A program made the position numbers and the translations under genes. This document shows positions 7,205 through 9,528 of a DNA stretch of 9,528 bases, piece by piece. The notes beneath the pieces are model-generated. The model saw only the letters and a list, made by a program, of their open reading frames with translations. It did not search any database and was not told the DNA's origin. The stretch is from an uncultured Bacteroidales bacterium (lineage in GTDB: Bacteria > Bacteroidota > Bacteroidia > Bacteroidales > UBA932): assembly GCA_945874815.1 (NCBI GenBank), contig CAMCIE010000036.1:1-9528 (forward strand). The letters run 5' to 3'. How positions within the stretch are numbered: position 1 is the stretch's first letter; each line of letters opens with the position of its first letter.

Positions 7205-7825
7205 TTATTTATCCTCTTTTTTGTTTTTATTCTTTACATACTCCTCGTTGAGGCCTGCGAGAACCACATCGGTAATGTCGAGGTTCGCATCAGCTGTAAT
7301 GACAGGAGCACCACCCTGGTTGGTAAGAATCATTGCATACTGTTTTTCTGCATTGAAATTGTCAAGGTATGTCTTGATTGCATCACCGAGCTGGTTCATC
7401 ATCACGAGCTGCTCTTCCTGAATCTCCTGCTGTTTCTGAGCTGCATAGTTGTTGAACTCAGCTTCCTGCTGCTGGAGTTTCTGGCTCTGAACCTCAGCTA
7501 CCGAACGGGTCATGAGACCTTTGTCGATTTTCTCCTGGAAAGATTTGACGTCTGTCTCAAGTTTCTTGCCCCTTCTGTTGATTTCTGCCTGGATGTTCTG
7601 AACTTTTGTCTCTACAACGCTTCTGAGGTCGTTTGCCATGTCATATTCCATGAGGATTCTGTCAAGGTCAATGTAAACGATGTCTCCCTTCTGTGCAGCA
7701 ACTCCTGATTCCTCAGTTGCAACTGCGCCTTTGCCGTCTGATTTGCCTGTTGTAAAGAAAAGAATTCCGAATACTGCTACAGCAACCAGTGAAATGATGC
7801 TGAGTACGAGTGGTGTCTGTTTCAT
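7205..7825 (-). CDS. ompH: OmpH/Skp-family periplasmic chaperone
   Basis: OmpH (Skp) family protein of 206 residues. Skp is a periplasmic holdase that keeps unfolded outer membrane proteins soluble on the way to the BAM complex. A hydrophobic segment at residues 6-25 (LVLSIISLVAVAVFGILFFT) has no clear signal peptidase site before TGKSDGK, so it may stay as an N-terminal membrane anchor, common for Bacteroidota members. The core starts with GDIVYIDLDRILMEYD (47-62), the OmpH opening strand. A long Gln/Glu/Lys-rich coiled coil follows at about 65-165 (EINRRGKKLE, KLQQQEAEFNNYAAQKQQEI). The core closes with YAMILTNQGGAPVITADANL and DITDVVLAGLNEEY, which return to the head domain; the tail is Lys-rich. 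A promoter-like TATCTTTG lies about 70 bases upstream, and the leader just before the ATG is nearly all A and T, typical of strong initiation here. The glycosyltransferase follows immediately. Confidence 0.93.
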   Translation of the reverse strand: MKQTPLVLSIISLVAVAVFGILFFTTGKSDGKGAVATEESGVAAQKGDIVYIDLDRILMEYDMANDLRSVVETKVQNIQAEINRRGKKLETDVKSFQEKIDKGLMTRSVAEVQSQKLQQQEAEFNNYAAQKQQEIQEEQLVMMNQLGDAIKTYLDNFNAEKQYAMILTNQGGAPVITADANLDITDVVLAGLNEEYVKNKNKKEDK

Positions 7826-7867
7826 TTTGTTTTATTTTTTTAATTGATTATTCGATTTGTTGCCATG

Positions 7868-7884
7868 ACCTGTTACATACAGGT
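7868..7884. repeat. Inverted repeat in ompH leader
   Basis: ACCTGT (7868-7873), loop TACAT (7874-7878), ACAGGT (7879-7884), a perfect 6-bp dyad. It lies between the predicted -7 element of ompH and its ATG, beginning a dozen bases downstream of the element, so it would be at the 5' end of the transcript. It could form an RNA hairpin or be a protein site. No T run follows on the minus strand, so it is not a terminator for pdxJ. Confidence 0.35.
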
Positions 7885-7895
7885 GCACAGATTTG

Positions 7896-7903
7896 CAAAG
7901 ATA
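7896..7903 (-). promoter_or_regulatory. Predicted ompH -7 promoter element
   Basis: On the minus strand this reads TATCTTTG, an exact match to TAnnTTTG, one base after the pdxJ stop codon. No TTTG-like -33 box stands at the expected 19-21 bases upstream, inside the end of pdxJ, so the promoter is half supported. Transcription would start near 7888, giving a leader of about 63 bases for ompH and its two downstream genes. Confidence 0.5.
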
Positions 7904-7904
7904 G

Positions 7905-8624
7905 CTAAAAAATCTTAACTTTTGAGAGATATGCATGTATTGTTTGTTCAAGACCCATGTAAATGGCATCACAGATGATGGCATGGCCAATTGATACTTC
8001 TGCAGTCCAAGGAATGTTCCTGATAAAGAACTCCAGATTCTCCAGGCTCAGGTCATGTCCTGCATTGACCTCAAGCCCGGCTTCGCGGGCGGCTTCCGCC
8101 GTTTTTATGAAATCAGCAATTGCAGCATCCCGGTCAGCAGGGTATCCGCTGGCATAGGGTTCAGTATAAAGTTCCACGCGGTCACATCCGCATTCTGCCG
8201 CTGCACGGGCCATCCCGGGAATCGGATCGATAAAGATAGAAGTCCTTATTCCTTTGTCCTTGAATGTCTTACATACGTCTGTGAGGAATTCCTTATGTCT
8301 GATACAATCCCATCCTGAGTTTGATGTGATGGCATCTTCGGCATCAGGCACCAGAGTCACCTGGTCCGGGACAACCTCCAGGACAAGGTCTATGAAGGAG
8401 GGGATAGGGTTGCCTTCAATATTGAATTCTGTCGTTATCAGAGGCCTGATCTGCCTTACGTCGGAATATCTGATATGTCTTTCGTCAGGTCTTGGATGTA
8501 CGGTGATTCCTTCAGCACCGAATTTCTCACACATGACTGCTGCATGGGCTACATCGGGCATTTTGCCCCCGCGTGCATTCCTTATTGTAGCAATCTTATT
8601 GATATTTACACTTAATCTTGTCAT
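7905..8624 (-). CDS. pdxJ: Pyridoxine 5'-phosphate synthase
   Basis: PdxJ catalyses the last ring-closing step of DXP-dependent vitamin B6 synthesis: 3-amino-2-oxopropyl phosphate plus 1-deoxy-D-xylulose 5-phosphate give pyridoxine 5'-phosphate. The predicted 239-residue TIM barrel is full length. Motifs: TRLSVNINKIATIRNARGG at residues 2-20, HPRPDERHIR at 43-52 (His43 equivalent to the E. coli active-site His45), TEFNIEG with Glu70 (E. coli Glu72), NAGHDLS with His190 (E. coli His193), and the phosphate-binding SIGHAI at 211-216. I chose the ATG at 8622-8624. A second ATG at 8634-8636 would add MKRI, but it sits only about five bases from the expected transcription start, and related PdxJ proteins begin MT(R/K)LSVNINK. 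The gene is divergent from nadK, sharing a promoter region. The stop TAG is immediately followed by the ompH -7 element. Confidence 0.96.
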   Translation of the reverse strand: MTRLSVNINKIATIRNARGGKMPDVAHAAVMCEKFGAEGITVHPRPDERHIRYSDVRQIRPLITTEFNIEGNPIPSFIDLVLEVVPDQVTLVPDAEDAITSNSGWDCIRHKEFLTDVCKTFKDKGIRTSIFIDPIPGMARAAAECGCDRVELYTEPYASGYPADRDAAIADFIKTAEAAREAGLEVNAGHDLSLENLEFFIRNIPWTAEVSIGHAIICDAIYMGLEQTIHAYLSKVKIF

Positions 8625-8647
8625 AATTCGTTTCATTTACCGAGCGA

Positions 8648-8680
8648 CAAAAATAGATAATAAAGTTCAATAATTGTAAA
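8648..8680 (-). promoter_or_regulatory. Predicted pdxJ promoter
   Basis: On the minus strand, TATTTTTG (8655 down to 8648) matches TAnnTTTG exactly, with TTTA (8680 to 8677) as a near-match to the -33 TTTG at a 21-base spacing. A start near 8641 leaves about 17 bases before the ATG at 8624, which supports that start over the one at 8636. Confidence 0.6.
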
Positions 8681-8688
8681 GATTGTGC

Positions 8689-8696
8689 TATTTTTG
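8689..8696 (+). promoter_or_regulatory. Predicted nadK -7 promoter element
   Basis: TATTTTTG matches TAnnTTTG exactly and is identical to the pdxJ -7 box on the opposite strand. The -33 position at a 20-base spacing reads GTTC (8665-8668), a poor match. Predicted start near 8703 gives a leader of about 38 bases. The -33 region of this promoter lies inside the spacer of the pdxJ promoter. Confidence 0.5.
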
Positions 8697-8740
8697 AAGC
8701 TTTATTGACAAACGGACTGAATCGCATATACTGAAAACGG

Positions 8741-9528
8741 ATGACAGCATATATATATATAGGTAAGAAAGGGTCAGAATCTGACGAGAGAATAATACGT
8801 CTGAAAGAGTCTCTGGAAAGCGGAGGTTGGTCAGTCGTACAGGGAATGAGTGCAGAGGAACTTCCTTCAGGGACGAATCTGATATTGAGCGTGGGCGGTG
8901 ACGGATCCTTTCTGTCAGCCTCTTCGGTTGCATCCAGAAGGGGCATACCGGTTGTCGGGGTCAATCTCGGCCGCTTGGGATTTCTTTCGGAGAATCGTCC
9001 GGATGACGTTGCAAATGCCTTGCTCTCGGGTGAATATGAGATTGAGGAAAGGGGAATCCTCTCCGCAAGACTGTCGGGTTCAGGCTTGAACCATCCGGAA
9101 GAATATACGGCTTTGAATGAAGTGACGGTGCATCGTAGCGGAGCTGCAATGCTTGGAGTAGATGTAATGATCAATGGGGAAAAGCTTCCGACCTATTGGG
9201 CGGACGGACTGGTAATATCTACAAGCTCGGGGTCAACAGCCTATTCACTGAGCGTAGGCGGCCCGATAGTCCTGCCTCAGTCAAAGGTCCTGATAATATC
9301 ACCTATTGCCCCTCACAACCTCAATGTGAGGCCTCTCGTGGTCCCGGATTCGTCGGACATAGTACTTTCGATGCATTCCCGCGACCCACAGTTCACATTC
9401 ACTTCCGACAATCGTAATGTTTGTGCTTCCTCCGACACCATAGTCGAAGTTTCAATGGCACAATTTTCGCTTAAACGTGTCCGGCTCAATAAATCGGATT
9501 TCATCAATGCCCTAACAGAGAAGCTGTT
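8741..9528 (+). CDS. nadK: NAD kinase, 3' end outside window
   Basis: ATP-NAD kinase, which phosphorylates NAD to NADP in the cytoplasm and sets the NADP(H) pool used by enzymes such as TrxB. 262 residues are visible with no stop; a full protein is about 290, so a short C-terminal piece is missing. Key motifs: VGGDGSF at residues 51-57 (the GGDG(T/S) catalytic motif with its Asp), GVNLGRLGFLSE at 73-84, LNEVTVHR at 125-132 (the conserved NE pair), WADGLVIST at 153-161, and GSTAYSLSVGGPIVLP at 164-179. The segment before GSTAYS is TSS where the family usually has TPT, a mild departure. The ATG at 8741 fits: it places the first strand (YIYIG) at once and the GGDG motif at residue 52. Codons 3-7 are built on an AT dinucleotide run. 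I confirmed a single uninterrupted frame to base 9528. Confidence 0.95.
   Translation, partial: MTAYIYIGKKGSESDERIIRLKESLESGGWSVVQGMSAEELPSGTNLILSVGGDGSFLSASSVASRRGIPVVGVNLGRLGFLSENRPDDVANALLSGEYEIEERGILSARLSGSGLNHPEEYTALNEVTVHRSGAAMLGVDVMINGEKLPTYWADGLVISTSSGSTAYSLSVGGPIVLPQSKVLIISPIAPHNLNVRPLVVPDSSDIVLSMHSRDPQFTFTSDNRNVCASSDTIVEVSMAQFSLKRVRLNKSDFINALTEKL
8749..8761 (+). repeat. AT dinucleotide run in nadK start
   Basis: Thirteen bases of alternating A and T, 6.5 units, covering codons 3-7 of nadK and encoding the end of Ala3 plus Tyr-Ile-Tyr-Ile of the first strand. A loss or gain of one unit would shift the frame eight bases into the gene. The tract is short for a slippage hotspot. Confidence 0.7.

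Noticed and set aside
6956..7708. 250-codon plus-strand frame across ompH and the glycosyltransferase
   Set aside because: Antisense to two genes with clear family motifs; it is long only because the opposite strand's coding bias avoids stops. No domain is recognisable.
8625..8636. Upstream ATG for pdxJ at 8636
   Set aside because: It would leave only about a five-base leader after the predicted transcription start, and PdxJ relatives begin at the MT(R/K)LSVNINK methionine.
8596..9174. 192-codon minus-strand frame over the start of nadK
   Set aside because: Antisense to nadK, which has all its catalytic motifs in one frame; the product is Ser/Pro-rich with no recognisable family.

Overview
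The window looks like a chromosomal core-gene segment from a Bacteroidota member, probably of the order Bacteroidales. The evidence is a Bacteroidota-type omega subunit (Rpb6-like) directly upstream of recN, a membrane-anchored OmpH-type chaperone, a PdxJ with the HPRPDERHI motif, and several upstream regions carrying the TAnnTTTG -7 promoter element of this phylum. Translation starts lie in A-rich leaders without Shine-Dalgarno sequences. I cannot assign a genus from the sequence alone.

Layout, plus strand (1-4342): the 3' part of a short-chain dehydrogenase/reductase (SDR) gene, then trxB with its own promoter, bamD overlapping trxB by one base, rpoZ, and recN two bases after rpoZ. Minus strand (4339-8624, read right to left): pdxJ, ompH with its own promoter-like element, a family-4 glycosyltransferase abutting ompH, and a secreted protein with two LysM domains and a periplasmic-binding-protein-like domain. 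At the right edge nadK is divergent from pdxJ, has no entry stop in view and runs off the window.

The genes fall into three themes. Cytoplasmic redox and cofactor supply: thioredoxin reductase, NAD kinase (makes NADP, which TrxB uses as NADPH), and pyridoxine-phosphate synthase. Envelope biogenesis: the BamD lipoprotein of the BAM complex, the OmpH/Skp periplasmic chaperone, a glycosyltransferase, and a LysM cell-wall-binding protein. Information processing: RNA polymerase omega and the RecN recombination-repair ATPase. All are compactly packed; the largest gene-free gap is about 115 bases, and no mobile element, tRNA, rRNA or CRISPR array is visible.

I found no convincing undescribed system. 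The points most worth a second look are a perfect 10-bp inverted repeat filling the trxB core promoter, interdigitated divergent promoters between pdxJ and nadK, an in-frame zero-spacing TAA-TTG junction between ompH and the glycosyltransferase, a convergent pair whose stop codons share TTAG with no room for a terminator, and the LysM/binding-protein architecture, whose role is unknown.
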